The notes below the pieces were generated by a model, which was given only the letters and a program-made list of their open reading frames with translations, was not told the origin of the DNA and searched no databases. A program made the translations under genes and the position numbers. From Timema cristinae (lineage: Eukaryota > Arthropoda > Insecta > Phasmatodea > Timematidae), in NCBI GenBank assembly GCA_039000515.1, contig JBCFYV010000490.1, forward strand, positions 21,887 through 85,886: DNA of 64,000 nt. Direction: 5' to 3'. Below, in pieces: positions 21,019 to 32,040 of the stretch. How positions within the stretch are numbered: the stretch's first letter is position 1; each line of letters begins with the position of its first letter.

Positions 21019-23442
21019 ACAATTTTCAGCTACATTAATTATAAAGGATAGGAACAGGATCTTAATTACCTAATTAAATAGTAAAATGGCTATGGAAGAG
21101 ATCGAACCTGGGCCTGTAGCACAATAACTAACAAGAAGAGAGAGATGCTAAAAGGGCTTTTTCTTTCTTAGGAAATACGCAGTGGTTAAAATGTATTTAT
21201 ATATATATTGTGCCACAAACAAGCGACAGTAAACACAGAATTCTGCAAAGTATAGAATGCGTATATTTTGAAGAAAGGTAAGAGAGTGTCACACCTAAAT
21301 CACGTCTCAAAATAGAAATTGTAAAGAAGCCATAAAAGACAGCAACTACCAAAAGTGATACTAATCTTTTTGTTTCTGAAAAGGGTAAAGTTAAACCTTC
21401 TTTTGTGAGATTGAGAGGGTTGTAAAACAAATTCTATACATCCATTGTCATTCCTACATCGCACTTAATACAGGTGGTCATCTATTGTCATTCCTACAAC
21501 GCAAAACAACAGTCTGAAAACATATTTCTTTGTAAGGTTAAGACGACACACATAGACAAAGATACACTGGTAATAAATAAAAATGAATATTTTCCTAAAT
21601 TAGCTCAATGACCAGCAGGACTGCTTAAGTAGTTGGCAGAACTTGAAAGGAAAAGAGTAGGGTTCACTAAGTCGCCATTGTGGTACAGTTCAGAGAAAAG
21701 GTATTTTCAAGTTAGGCCAACTAAAAAAGAGAGAAAAAATATCGTAAAATAATAATGATAAAATAATGAGAATTGTATGACGAAGGGCTCCTAGTATATT
21801 ATGTAACTTTATTGTTTTAACCTTGTAAATGGGAGTCCATTTTTTTTGTAAGGATAGGTGAGGTATGTGACCCACCCCCTTAACATTTAAACTTAAGTCC
21901 AACTGCGGAAAATAAAATTTCCAATTAGGCAAAACGTAAATAGTGGAGAAAGGGAGTAAGACAAAAATGAAAATAATATTATTATAAGAAATGTAACAAG
22001 AATTGTGAGACGTTGGGCTCATAGTATATTATGTAAATTATATCTTTTAACCTTGTATATGGAATAGATTTAATTGTTCGGATAGGTGTGGATAGCAACC
22101 CCACTTCCTTAATATTCAATAAAATCCAACTTTGGAAAGTAAATACAATTACTTTATCTTGTTTTACCAGAAGAAACATGTTAGGAGAACTAATTATGGT
22201 ATTGTACCTAATTAGGCTAGTATAACAGATTTTATTATAATTTCATTTTTTTAAATGCCTTAGGCAAATAGGCAATATTCAAAAGGTTGTAATAGAGAGA
22301 TACAGTTAAAGATTTTTCACTAATGAGAAATTAATTATTCAATTAAGAAGGGGGAAAATAATTTTCAATATTTTATAATGGTGTGATATATGATTTCATA
22401 CTGATTTCAAACGTACTTTATGATTCCAAGATTATCGTCCATATATTTCAAGTATTTTTAATATTATTTGAGGTTAGGTATTCTCATCAATAAAGATGAT
22501 TCAGATGTTCTGTTATTATCCTTTTTCTGTCCGAAACAATGTAATTATATAATTTTTTTAAAGTAATTTAGTGTATTTTGTAAATTCAATTTTGTGTCTT
22601 TAAGCTAATTATTTAGTAAATGTATTTTAAGTGATGGCTCATATAGCGAATTTGGCCGTCAGGCTTTTAAGAGTATGTGTAGCATTAAGAGTGTTTGTTA
22701 AGTATGTCAATATAATAATAATAGTAAAAGTGGATCCGTGAAGGATCATCATAATAATACTAATAATGAAAAGTGGATCCGTGAAGTATCATTGAAATAA
22801 AAAGTGCAACGTAGTATTTAAACCAATAAATGATTAAAATACACTTTGATTAGTGACAATTAAATTCCATTTTTTTATTAAAAAGTTTAATGTATTTTAA
22901 TCAATCTTAAGGACGTTATAGCAACGAATTTTGGTTTTTTCAGTAAAAAAAACTTTTTGATTAGTGAAGATTAAATTCAAATTTTTTATATATAATAAAC
23001 TTAGATTATTTTATTTCAATTAATTGTAACTATACTTAACAATTTTATATCTTGATATTTGATTTATCTAATTTCTACTTTTTGATTAACATTTTATATT
23101 TTAATGTTTGATTTATATAACTTCAATATATATATATATTTCATGTAAACTAACAGAAGAGATTAACACTTCAAATATTATCATCATTCAAGAACAACAC
23201 TATACTGGGTGTTCCAAAATATTATGATTTATAAACTTTGTAAATTTTGCGAAACATTATACAGGATGCTCCAAATTATTGGAATTTATGCAAAATATTG
23301 TAATTTCTGTAACTTTGTAAATTTTGTGAAACTTTATACAGGGTGTGCGAAAAATGATCATGTCGTCTTTTCTTTTTTTTAGCAAAGCGTATCAAAAAGT
23401 ATACGACTAGGTCTCTACTTTCAGATACACTTTGGGGGGTAT
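21019..23442 (+). repeat. gypsy 3' non-coding region with tandem duplications
   Basis: 2.4 kb between pol and the 3' LTR with no frame over about 110 codons and no envelope-like features. It holds an imperfect 230 bp tandem duplication (gaattgtatgacgaagggct at 21769 against gaattgtgagacgttgggct at 21999), a doubled aagtggatccgtgaag block (about 22727-22790), and a 77 bp duplication (aactttgtaaattttg at 23234 and 23311). The polypurine tract TTTGGGGGG (23431-23439) ends it. Confidence 0.7.
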
Positions 23443-24161
23443 TGTAATGTAACTGACTTGCCCCTGAAAAGTATGTGAAAGCATTGACAATAATATCGTC
23501 TTAATTTTATAAACATATCTTATTTCATTTAAATTATGTAGTATATTAAATGGCGTTTAAAGCACTTCTTCTTCTAAGAAGGCAAAAGCCACTGATCAGT
23601 GACGTCACGCACGTGACGTTAGTAAAGTCAAGTTGACAATATAATATTTCAAATAATAACTTCCTATTCTCGAAGGTTCGAATAGAGATTTTTAAATGTA
23701 ACTTGAGTCATTTTACGGCTCTAGAACCTCCCAGTAAAACCGAGATGTTTTTGTCTTGTATTTTGTTTTTCTAAACTAAACCTTCTCGAAGCTTCCATGA
23801 GCAAGGGATATATACGAAGGATGGTGCAATGTAAAGGCAGTACTGCTCAATACTCACTAGTCACTAGCACAGCTCCTGTCCGCGATCCCTACAATAGTCC
23901 GCTATATATTTCGACGACATGATCTATTTTCTCTAGAAACAAACTGAGATTTAAAAATATAAACATGTCAACATAAAAAGTGTGTATTAATTATACAATA
24001 ACTCTTTAATTGGCGCTCGATCACAGGGCTATAAATACCAATTAACTCACAACATCAAAAAACCGTACCGATTTAATTAGTGCTCGACCACGGGGCAATT
24101 ACCAGCTAATTAAACGGTGTAACTTCAAGCGACGCTCAACGCGACGAACCAGAACTTCACA
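23443..24161 (+). repeat. 3' LTR of the gypsy element
   Basis: Same length as the 5' LTR (719 bp), TG...CA, about 16 substitutions different. The regulatory cluster is fully conserved. ATTT follows directly and matches the base quartet before the 5' LTR. Confidence 0.93.
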
Positions 24162-24165
24162 ATTT

Positions 24166-25348
24166 CAATCAAGTAGAGTAGGGACGAGGAAGGTAGAATT
24201 TATGTGGGTTCAAAGTATGAAAACACAAGGAAAAATTAGTTCATTTCATTGGGTCAGAGCTTAAAACCCGATTTCTCCGCTTCCGGTAAATTAGACTAGA
24301 TTAGTTTAACATTTTGTTCGCGAGCCCATTGATGTATGTCTTTAATAGCTGTCTTGTACCTAAAAAAAACTCCTTGTATAAGAGGGCATAATCACTGTAT
24401 GAAACTAATCCCCCAAACCTGCCTGATTTCCACATATGATTTTGTAAAATATTGAAAACGAAAAGTGCCATTATTAAACAAGTTGCAGTCAGTCTGCATC
24501 CTGGCGTCTGAGAAGGATGTCCTCATTGCGACGATAAAAGGGCTTAAAGATGGTTTTAGATTCGATGTCCATCTTAACTAGCTAGAGATCACTACTGTGT
24601 GAATGACCTGTGATCTGATCTCCAACATGACCTTAACCTGTTGGCTGGGGAGCTGAGAACTAATAGCAGTTTCAGAATTTTTGTTCGGATGACCAGCCCG
24701 AACTTTGAGCGTGTTTTAAATACGAGTGGATCGTCGTAGTGGTATCTGCAGATTATTGCCCTAAAATGTATTCGAAATATTTTATTGGGAAAAGATATAT
24801 TATTGTAATAAGCCTTCACTCGACTTTATAGCTAGAAGTTGAGTCATTAAAGGCTATCGATTTTACATAGATATTTAGGTTTTGCTGTTTAATTTGGATA
24901 ACAAAAAATATATTGTCCCCCTTCACGCTACGCTGATAGCTTTAAAACTATCCCTCTCCCAGCTCTCTATCTATTTGTTGCACAAAGCCACTTAAGTGAG
25001 AATTGTTGAACTGCTGTTATTTTTAACCAAAGAGAAATATTTTATTTACCGATCTAAAACAATACACAAATCATGGTTTCAATGATAGTGTACACAAATA
25101 AAGATTCTACTGATGATTCACTACCCACACAAAATGAAAACCTGGTAAATTCACTATGAATATTGGGTTTTAGTTTAAGGCCACTATTTTTATCGGCATC
25201 CTGGACCTCAAACCTTTAAAATGAGTGTTCGTTTGTCAAAACCTGTTCAGCCATTTCCTCGTAAGTTCTATTACTGGAAACGGGCTTATCATACTATATA
25301 TAAGATGATGATAGTTGACTAAAGAGAGAGAATACATCATTTAGGGAT
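24166..25348. other. non-coding spacer
   Basis: Unique-looking, moderately AT-rich sequence without a convincing coding frame or recognised repeat. Confidence 0.45.
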
Positions 25349-25350
25349 AC

Positions 25351-25351
<1 letters not shown>

Positions 25352-25409
<58 letters not shown>

Positions 25410-25660
25410 GCACCGTGTCTTACTACCCGTTTGGTTTATACGCACTTAAGCTAATGTGTAATGGTAGGGTGATTGTGAGATGAAATGAAGGACCTACAGT
25501 TTAACGTGGGATCCGAACCACGGTGGAGGCCTGGCATTCCCCACATTCACAAGTTGTGATTAATACACGTTTTGTCAGAGATGAAGGATCAAGAAAGGGT
25601 TTGATAATCAGATAAATCTGTGCCGGGACCGAGGATTGAACCCCGGACCCTAGCACAGAG
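25352..25660 (-). repeat. SINE-B, 5'-truncated, with (TTA)n
   Basis: The minus-strand copy's 3' end is a long (TAA)n (25352-25409 as TTA units), then the shared tail and all body blocks. The B box survives in ggattgaaccccgg. The A-box end is missing beyond about 25660. Confidence 0.85.
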
Positions 25661-25908
25661 GGATATTATTCCAATTGAAAAGGATTAGCAGTAACTTTCG
25701 ATTGTACAAACTGTCCTCTATTTGTGCAAAATATTTTAAACCCAAATGTTTCTTTGATCTTTACCGCCACCCAACGGGAAACGTGCAACATGTAAAACTT
25801 GAAATTTGTTTTAAGACTACAATGTTTTCAAACATTTTTCAATTGATTTTCCAACAAGTTGTAAAACATTGTTTCAAACACAACTTTTACAACTTGTATA
25901 GTCTAAAC

Positions 25909-25942
25909 GCACCACGTCTTACTACTCGTTCGGGTCATACGT
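25909..25942 (-). repeat. 3' tail only
   Basis: accacgtcttactactcgtt then cgggtcatacg: only the shared tail, mutated in several places, with no body. Confidence 0.6.
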
Positions 25943-25962
25943 CCATGTACTAATTATTACAA

Positions 25963-26030
25963 TGGGTTCTTATTATTATTAGCACCGCGTCTTACTACCC
26001 GTTCGGGTTATACGCATAGTGGGTTCTTAT
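25963..26030 (-). mobile_element. 46 bp tail-only retroinsertion with 11 bp duplication
   Basis: TGGGTTCTTAT occurs at 25963-25973 and again at 26020-26030. Between them lies only the shared tail in minus orientation (tattattagcaccgcgtctt, then actacccgttcgggttatac and gcatag). It interrupts an older SINE-A, whose body continues beyond 26030. The duplication and 5' truncation are the signature of target-primed reverse transcription. Confidence 0.8.
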
Positions 26031-26210
26031 ATGAGGAAAGTGTAATTTAGATAAAGCGCACCCGCATTTTCGTGGAAAGAGAGTGTTAAAACATTTAGTG
26101 AATTCAAACCTCAGTACACCCGACCGAGAGCAAACCACGATCTCCTCGTCCTCGGCAGTCTAATCTAGAGCGAGACTAGTGAGTTAGACCATGTGGCCAC
26201 CGAGGTGTGT
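26031..26210 (-). repeat. SINE-A body
   Basis: On the minus strand: acctcggtggccacatggtc head with A-box region, gagatcgtggtttgctctcgg (mutated B box), gtcgggtgtactgag, ttaacactctctttccacg and aaaatgcgggtg. The tail-only insertion at 25974 lies at its 3' side. Confidence 0.75.
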
Positions 26211-26269
26211 TACAATCTTCTCAGTACAATCACAAACCTGACGGATTAAACTGTTGTTATCTAATATTT

Positions 26270-26412
26270 AAATCGAGTCTTCGTCGGGTCTACTGAGAAT
26301 ACATTTTGATAAACTGTTTCCCACTCTCTCTTCGAGCAAATACGAGTGCCTTTATCCCTAACACTTTGTCGTAATTAACATAACCCGAATGCGTATAAAG
26401 ATGTGGTGCTAA
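26270..26412 (+). repeat. SINE-A, 5'-truncated
   Basis: gtcgggtctactgagaat, tgtttcccactctctcttcg and a tail trace taacccgaatgcgtataaag then atgtggtgctaa. Confidence 0.7.
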
Positions 26413-26667
26413 AAATAGATATAGTATGCGTGTCATTATAATATCATATCTGTAATGTTTACACACACTGAAGTATTAGGACGTTTATAGAAAATACAAT
26501 ATAACGATGTTTTGTATAATAATCTCTTGTTGCCTTCCCTGGTTGTGTATAGAAATGAAAGGTTTGTCCGGCTGTCTATCTGTAAGTCTATTTGTTCCTT
26601 TATCACGCCCAAACCCCTGTACCAGCTGACTCTAAATCTGGCATGGGTACACACATATAGCTCATTG

Positions 26668-26980
26668 AATAATTAAAAGGGTGACCTGGTGGTCTAGGGG
26701 TAAGGTGTCAAACTTATATGCTGGCGGCCGGGGTTCAATCCTCGGTCCCGGCAAAGATTTATCTGATTTCCAAACCCTTCCTTCACCTCTGACAAGACAT
26801 CTTGTGAATGTGAGGAATGCCAGGCCTCCACCGTGGTTCGGATTCCACGTTAAACTGTAGGTCCTTCATTTCATCTCACAATCACCCTACCATTACACAT
26901 TAGCGTAAGTGCGTATAACCCGAATGGGTAGTAAGACGTGGTGCTAATAATAATAATATTAATAATAATAATAATTAAAA
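26668..26980 (+). repeat. SINE-B, full length with 11 bp target duplication
   Basis: AATAATTAAAA at 26668-26678 and 26970-26980 brackets a complete copy. It has an A box in TGGTCTAGGGG (26690-26700), a B box GGTTCAATCCT (near 26732), all body blocks, and the shared tail with aataataat extension. This is the best evidence for SINE-B boundaries: the element starts GGGTGACC or GGTGACC and ends in TAATAATAATA. Confidence 0.9.
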
Positions 26981-27520
26981 TTTACTTACGCCATTTGGTT
27001 TCAAAGTAGCAGCTATAAAACAATCACGTCCAAATCACGTGATAGTTTACTAAAAGATTAAAATATCAAAATTGATAGTCAATATAGCTACTCAAGCGAT
27101 GTTTTGTAAAATTAGTATCTAAAGACAATTTAACATTACAAACAAACAAAAAATCTCATTTTTCCGTTACAAAGACATAAAGGGTACAATGTACACCTCG
27201 AAATAAGAAATTTAAAATTTTGATTGGATCTTTTTTTAAATTAATTAAGGAAAAATGAAATAGGCTTATAAATGAACGCTGAAAAAATAGTTTAGATATT
27301 ATTGCGAACAACATATAATTTGATATACTCAGAGTTCAAATATTTATGTACAATTTTAACTATCAATAATGGTATTAGATTAAAAATTAGGAAAATCACA
27401 CTGTCGGGAAATGCTTACTAGTATTTGGTCAGTTAGTTGTAGACATCTCGCCTGCTGTAAAGGAATGTAAAACTCAGAATATACAAAACAATAATTTTAC
27501 CTGATGCTCTTTATAGGTGC
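26981..27520. other. AT-rich spacer
   Basis: Nothing recognised. Confidence 0.4.
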
Positions 27521-27529
27521 TAAACATGG

Positions 27530-27935
27530 TCTCGTACCTTACATTACGAAACTACGCTTAGGATGCTCGAAAACAAGGTGCTTAGGAAGATTGTAGGTCC
27601 AAAAATGGATGACGATAGTAGGAGGAGGATGAGGATAGTGGAGGAGGTTACATTGGGAAGAGCTACATACCCTGTGCTCATTAACAGATATTGTTAGGCT
27701 AATTAAATCTCGCAGATTATGGTGGGCAGGACATGTACCATCAAGGTACTGACTGGTAGAGCCAATGGGAAGAGACCAGTGGAAAGACCTAGACGCAGAT
27801 GGGAGGATAACATTAAAATGGACCTGAGCTATACTGGATAGAGCTAGCTCAGGATAGGGATAGGTGGAGTACCTTTTTAAGTGCGGCGATGAACTTTTGA
27901 GTTCCTAATGCCATAGAGTAAGTAAGTACAGTAAT
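27530..27935 (+). pseudogene. LINE (non-LTR retrotransposon) 3' end remnant
   Basis: The translation, in broken frames, shows the C-terminal signature found after the RT domain of many jockey/CR1-like LINEs: LENKVLRKIVGP, then MDDDSRRRM, a remnant of the WAGHV motif (gggcaggacatgt), RPRRRWEDNIKMDL and the short terminus. The end has atagagtaagtaagtac, the usual tetranucleotide-type terminus of such LINEs. At least two stops and frameshifts. It does not carry the hairpin tail of SINE-A/B, so it is not obviously their partner. Confidence 0.75.
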
Positions 27936-27999
27936 TAGAAACTTAGTCGGAAGAAACAAAATGAAGAGTTTGTTTTTTCTTTATGTTGGTAGCAAAACG

Positions 28000-28610
28000 T
28001 TGCCCGGGGTAACCATGAAATTCAATATAGGGCTACCCAAGACAACGCCGGGTACTTCTGCCAGTAGTTACATAAAGGTGCCCCAGTAACTAATCAGGGT
28101 TTTTAAATTAAATATATATTACGTCGAGTAATTATCTTCGATCAAACACCGGGATGTATAGCTGGCTGGTGAGACAGTCGCGCGGTTACTCGGTTGCATC
28201 ACTCACCCTGACGCACCATCTTAAAAACAACTCTTTAATCGAGGAAACATTCTATTCTCATAACCTTGGGCTCAAGGAGCTTAGAAACAAAGATATATAG
28301 AAAACTAAAATTTGGCATGTATACTTAGGACAACTCTTGAGGATTTGTACATAAGTAATTTTTAACAGCTTTTTCATATATTGTGAGTCTGACGCCTTTG
28401 ACCCCGTGAAAATCACTACAGGTAGCTACATAACAAAGTGAGGGGGCTATCATAGACTTAGTCTCTCTCAGAGTGTATATTGTTTTCTTATTCAAATTCT
28501 TCCACCGCGATAAAATTTAACCCTCAAATTTAGAGAAAAATCTCAACCTTGAGTTTAAAGCGAGATTTCTCGAAACCATTTAATTTATTCGGGCAACGCT
28601 GGGCACTTGC
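28000..28610 (+). repeat. decayed repeat with two GCAACGCCGGGTACTTCTGC-like motifs
   Basis: gacaacgccgggtacttctg (near 28050) and gggcaacgctgggcacttgc (near 28579) are direct copies of a motif seen at the ends of common invertebrate repeats. An inverted version (gttgcccggggta) lies at 27999. The enclosed 530 bp was not recognised. Confidence 0.35.
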
Positions 28611-29726
28611 CATTAGATAAAATAATAAAACAAGAAAAAGGACCTCTGAAGGTAAAATACTGCAAAAGGCAAACTAAACAGTTATTCCTAGAAAAAATAT
28701 AGAAAGTCACATTTGATAAGAAAATATTTGTTCTCGATAATATTTAACTTTTAATACAATGATGATAAATTATATTTCTTTGTCACTCAAAAAACAATTC
28801 AATTATATTGATATGTGTTGTTAGTTTTCAAAATATGTTTCAATTTAATTTCAAATTAAATTGACAGTAAATAAATACTAACGACAGTAGGGCACTCTTA
28901 AGGCTGTGCAAGAGTGAAAATATTTTCTTTTCTTATTTTTATGGTTGTGAGCCTTTTTAATAGAATAAAAATATTAAAATAAGTAATAATAGAGCAAAAT
29001 TGTTATGTATTTTTTGTTTAAATAGTTATAATGCTTAATTTAACTTAATAATTCTAATTCGTATCCAAGTATTAAGAAATACAAGCAAAAGCTTTAATTA
29101 TTTTTGTGGATGTACGGATAGTATAGCACTATATGGTAAACATATTATAGGCACGGTCTGTACCATATTTTCCATCATATTAATTTTTATTTAATAAATA
29201 ATGAAACTGAATCCGCGGCAGACTTTCTCATTCTTTTACAAATAAATTTCCTATCAGAAAACTACTTTGTATTTTGAAATTAAATTTAACTCTCCTTATT
29301 TAGCAATAAATACTGGTTCATTTGACATTTTTAATACAATCGTTACTATCATATTTTCAAAACTGGATAGGAAATTTCCCGAAATTATGTGATTTTCACA
29401 GAAATAAATACAGCCAAACCGGGCCGTACCGTTGAGAACCAAACACAGGTAGAAGTGACCTCTTGTGTTTGATTTACAGCGGCGGGAGGCGGGGAGTGAT
29501 GAGGGGGATGAAGATCATTAGCAAACTTTTCAAAACCAGCTGAGAAAAGTATTGAGGTACAAAAACATACGAAGAGTAATATTATGATATTTTAGACTGT
29601 TCTTGCCTATTAGCTATTTAATGTGTGAAAGCTGTACAGTCTATTGTTACCAGTATCCTTTGACATTGTTTAGTTTTATATTTTAGTTTGAGCGTAGGCT
29701 TCCATTTAACTGGCATAAATATAATT
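28611..29726. other. AT-rich spacer
   Basis: No coding frame or repeat recognised. A short purine-rich patch (ggcgggaggcggggagtgat near 29481) follows a splice-acceptor-like ttgatttacag, but nothing supports an exon. Confidence 0.4.
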
Positions 29727-30113
29727 ATATTAATCAAGGCCGTAGCCACCAAATAATTTCAGGGGTGGCCCATCCCCCAATTGATGGAGGCTAGGACAAA
29801 TTCTAAGTATTAAACTCCTCTAGAAGCATTTTTTATGGCATCATAACACCAGAACTGCTATAGGCTAGAAAAAAATCAAAATATTAAACACCTCTATAAG
29901 CTCTCTGAAGTATTTTTTATTGCAACCTAACACCATAGCTGCCGAAGGCTAGAAAAAATTATAATTATTGAACACCTCTGGATGCTCTCATGCTTTTTAT
30001 GGTAACACAGCCTCCTAATTTGTACTTGTACATTAATTTTGGTATTGTTTAAACCATAAATAAAGCAATATATATTGTTCCTAAAATTTCCCGACTATGG
30101 CCTTGATATTAAT
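29727..30113. mobile_element. 371 bp MITE, hAT-like 8 bp duplication
   Basis: ATATTAAT at 29727-29734 and 30106-30113 flanks an element whose ends are CAAGGCCGTAGCCACC on the left and CAAGGCCATAGTCGGG on the right (read inward). The interior has three diverged copies of a 74-84 bp unit starting ggctaga (29789, 29863, 29947). There is no coding capacity. The 8 bp duplication suggests mobilisation by a hAT-type transposase. A related fragment lies at 16847. Confidence 0.8.
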
Positions 30114-30299
30114 CGACTTTTATGTGAGTTTTACTGTGTACCAAATGTCTAAGCCTCGTTCATTTACAAGTAAAGTATTCAAAAGAAGAAAACGATCCAG
30201 AGATTTAAAGAGATGGAGAATCCAGAAAGAAGAATCATAATTAACCGGAAACAAATTTGAATCACTTAAAAGGTAACTGTGTAGCATCGGATGGTGTAC

Positions 30300-30720
30300 C
30301 ATAGACTCTAAACAACAACAAGGCGCTGACTTACCCAGTTTGCCCGCTGCCGAGGCTCCATGCAAGATAGACACAAGTCGGACGTAACTTCGCGGGACCG
30401 AAACAAAACTAATACTAACTTGAAGAATGGGGCGCAAATCGGTGACGCCCGTAAAGTGGACTGACTGACGCAATGCGGATATCCACATCGTGAAGATTCC
30501 CGACCGGCCACGAACTTCCCCGAAGTTCGTTTTAGGCATGCGCAATATGTTCCCCGGCGATCCTAAATGTTTTCCCCCCCAATGTCTCCCTTCTTTTCCC
30601 CCTCTGTGGCAGATTGTATTTATACGGCATCTGAGCCTACTATCGACACAATTGGGCCTTAACCGTACTAGGAATAGGAGAAGCTCCGGCTTCATTCGTA
30701 TTATAATGTAAGATCTAAAT
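30300..30720 (-). other. CpG-richer segment with possible first coding exon
   Basis: Against an AT-rich background this segment has many CpG dinucleotides. On the minus strand an ATG at 30361-30359 opens MEPRQRANW, which ends exactly at a consensus donor (TGG then GTAAGT, 30334-30329). An upstream in-frame ATG would make a longer exon from 30511. A partial NRF-1-like site (gcatgcgcaat near 30537) could mark a promoter. I do not recognise the protein and found no second exon. The 191-codon minus-strand frame across it ignores this donor and resembles nothing known to me. It could be a real gene's 5' end lying upstream of exons outside the window, or chance. Confidence 0.3.
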
Positions 30721-32040
30721 TATTTTCTAGCAACTCTAACTTCGCTTTCTGTTAATATTAATTATTCTAAAATTCACTTTTGACGTCATTTCAAGTTATC
30801 TCTAAAATATGGAGCATAGTAGTAAATTTAATCTGACCTCTTTGGTATCACAATGCGAGTCGAGTCGTAATCCTTGCTGGATAATAATCGATTACTAACC
30901 TTTGAGAGATATCGATTTTCTTTACATCAATATAGAATGTTTGTTTTTTTAACTCGATATTTCTGTGAGAAATATTTAAATGCATGTTCGCGGGAACATT
31001 GAGTTGGTTGAACTTGGGATTAAAACTTTTGTGCCTTTGCAATAGACTCGTGACTATTTATTGTTATAAATTATTCGGAGAAAATTTGTGGATACCAAAT
31101 TAGGGTATTTTTCTTATGTTTAGTTCAAGGAAGTTATTAAGTGTAAATACGCTTTGGTATTTAACTGTTAAGATATAAACCATATTATTGTAAGCATTCT
31201 CTTGTAACGTATCTTAATCATCACAAACATTATGACTGCCATTATAAAAAAAGAAAAGGGAACCAAAGCCTATAAATGTTTTGTAACGCTAAAGTAGAGT
31301 AAATGATTATTTGTTTGTTATGGACTTTCTAAAATCTACTAATAATACTATAACATTTTTACGACGTTTTGGTGAAAACCATAAATATTATACAATTATA
31401 TATATTACAACTATATTTGATGTTCAATATTTAATCCTTTTAAATAAATTTGATATTCTATATTCTACAAATATCTTCTTGACGTGATTTATAATATAAG
31501 ATTTTCCCACCATACCCTAGGTATACGAGAGTATATTTAAGTAAGTTTTCTAATATGGTAACATGAGGGGCATTATATATTCTTTACCTTCTCTTGAGAT
31601 GGGCTATCCATATGTTTTACTCTGCGACAGGTGGGAGTTGCGAGATCTGATGATTTGAATATTGTCTTTAAAACCTTGAAAGGACAGAACTCCTTGCATT
31701 CACTCCTGATGTCCCCCCTTTTTTGTATGTACCTTTCTTGTAGTTTGAGCCTCCCCCCCATTAGGACGGTTCAACTGTAGTTTGAAAATATTACAACTAA
31801 AATTTGTATTTTGTGTTTGTTAAAGTATATTTAGGCGTATTTTATTTGTTTATCTTCTAAAAAAAAATCTGCGAATATGCCAAAAATGTGCCAAATATAT
31901 TTATGTTGATAAATAAATTGTAAAAAAAAAATGTACAGTCTTGTACATGAAATGTGGCTGCGTTAAATTGGTTCCAAACGGAAATGAAGGCAAGTTTTTG
32001 TAATCGAGTGTGTTGGCTACCTAAAGTTTAAAATAGTCCT
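30721..32040. other. AT-rich spacer
   Basis: No recognised feature. The 60-65 codon frames here are of the length expected by chance. Confidence 0.4.

Larger units (their letters stand above)
3830..24165 (+). mobile_element. Ty3/gypsy-type LTR retrotransposon, 20 kb with two nested insertions
   Basis: Two 719 bp LTRs in direct orientation (3834-4552 and 23443-24161), both TG...CA, are flanked by a 4 bp target duplication ATTT (3830-3833 and 24162-24165). A polypurine tract (TTTGGGGGGTAT) abuts the 3' LTR. The internal order is leader, gag, protease, RT, RNase H, integrase, the Ty3/gypsy (Metaviridae) order. Two later insertions (5893-10687 and 12884-18838) split gag and RT. Without them the element would be about 9.6 kb. 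No envelope-like gene is visible. Coding regions have several stops and frameshifts, so this copy is not autonomous. About 16 substitutions separate the LTRs (roughly 2.2%), indicating fairly recent insertion unless gene conversion has reset them. Confidence 0.92.

Noticed and set aside
21690..22179. Minus-strand frames of 65-110 codons as an env gene
   Set aside because: They lie on the wrong strand and are generated by the 230 bp duplication.
30120..30695. 191-codon minus-strand frame
   Set aside because: The longest frame in its neighbourhood, but with no domain, odd composition and a strong splice donor within it; more likely a by-product of higher G+C.
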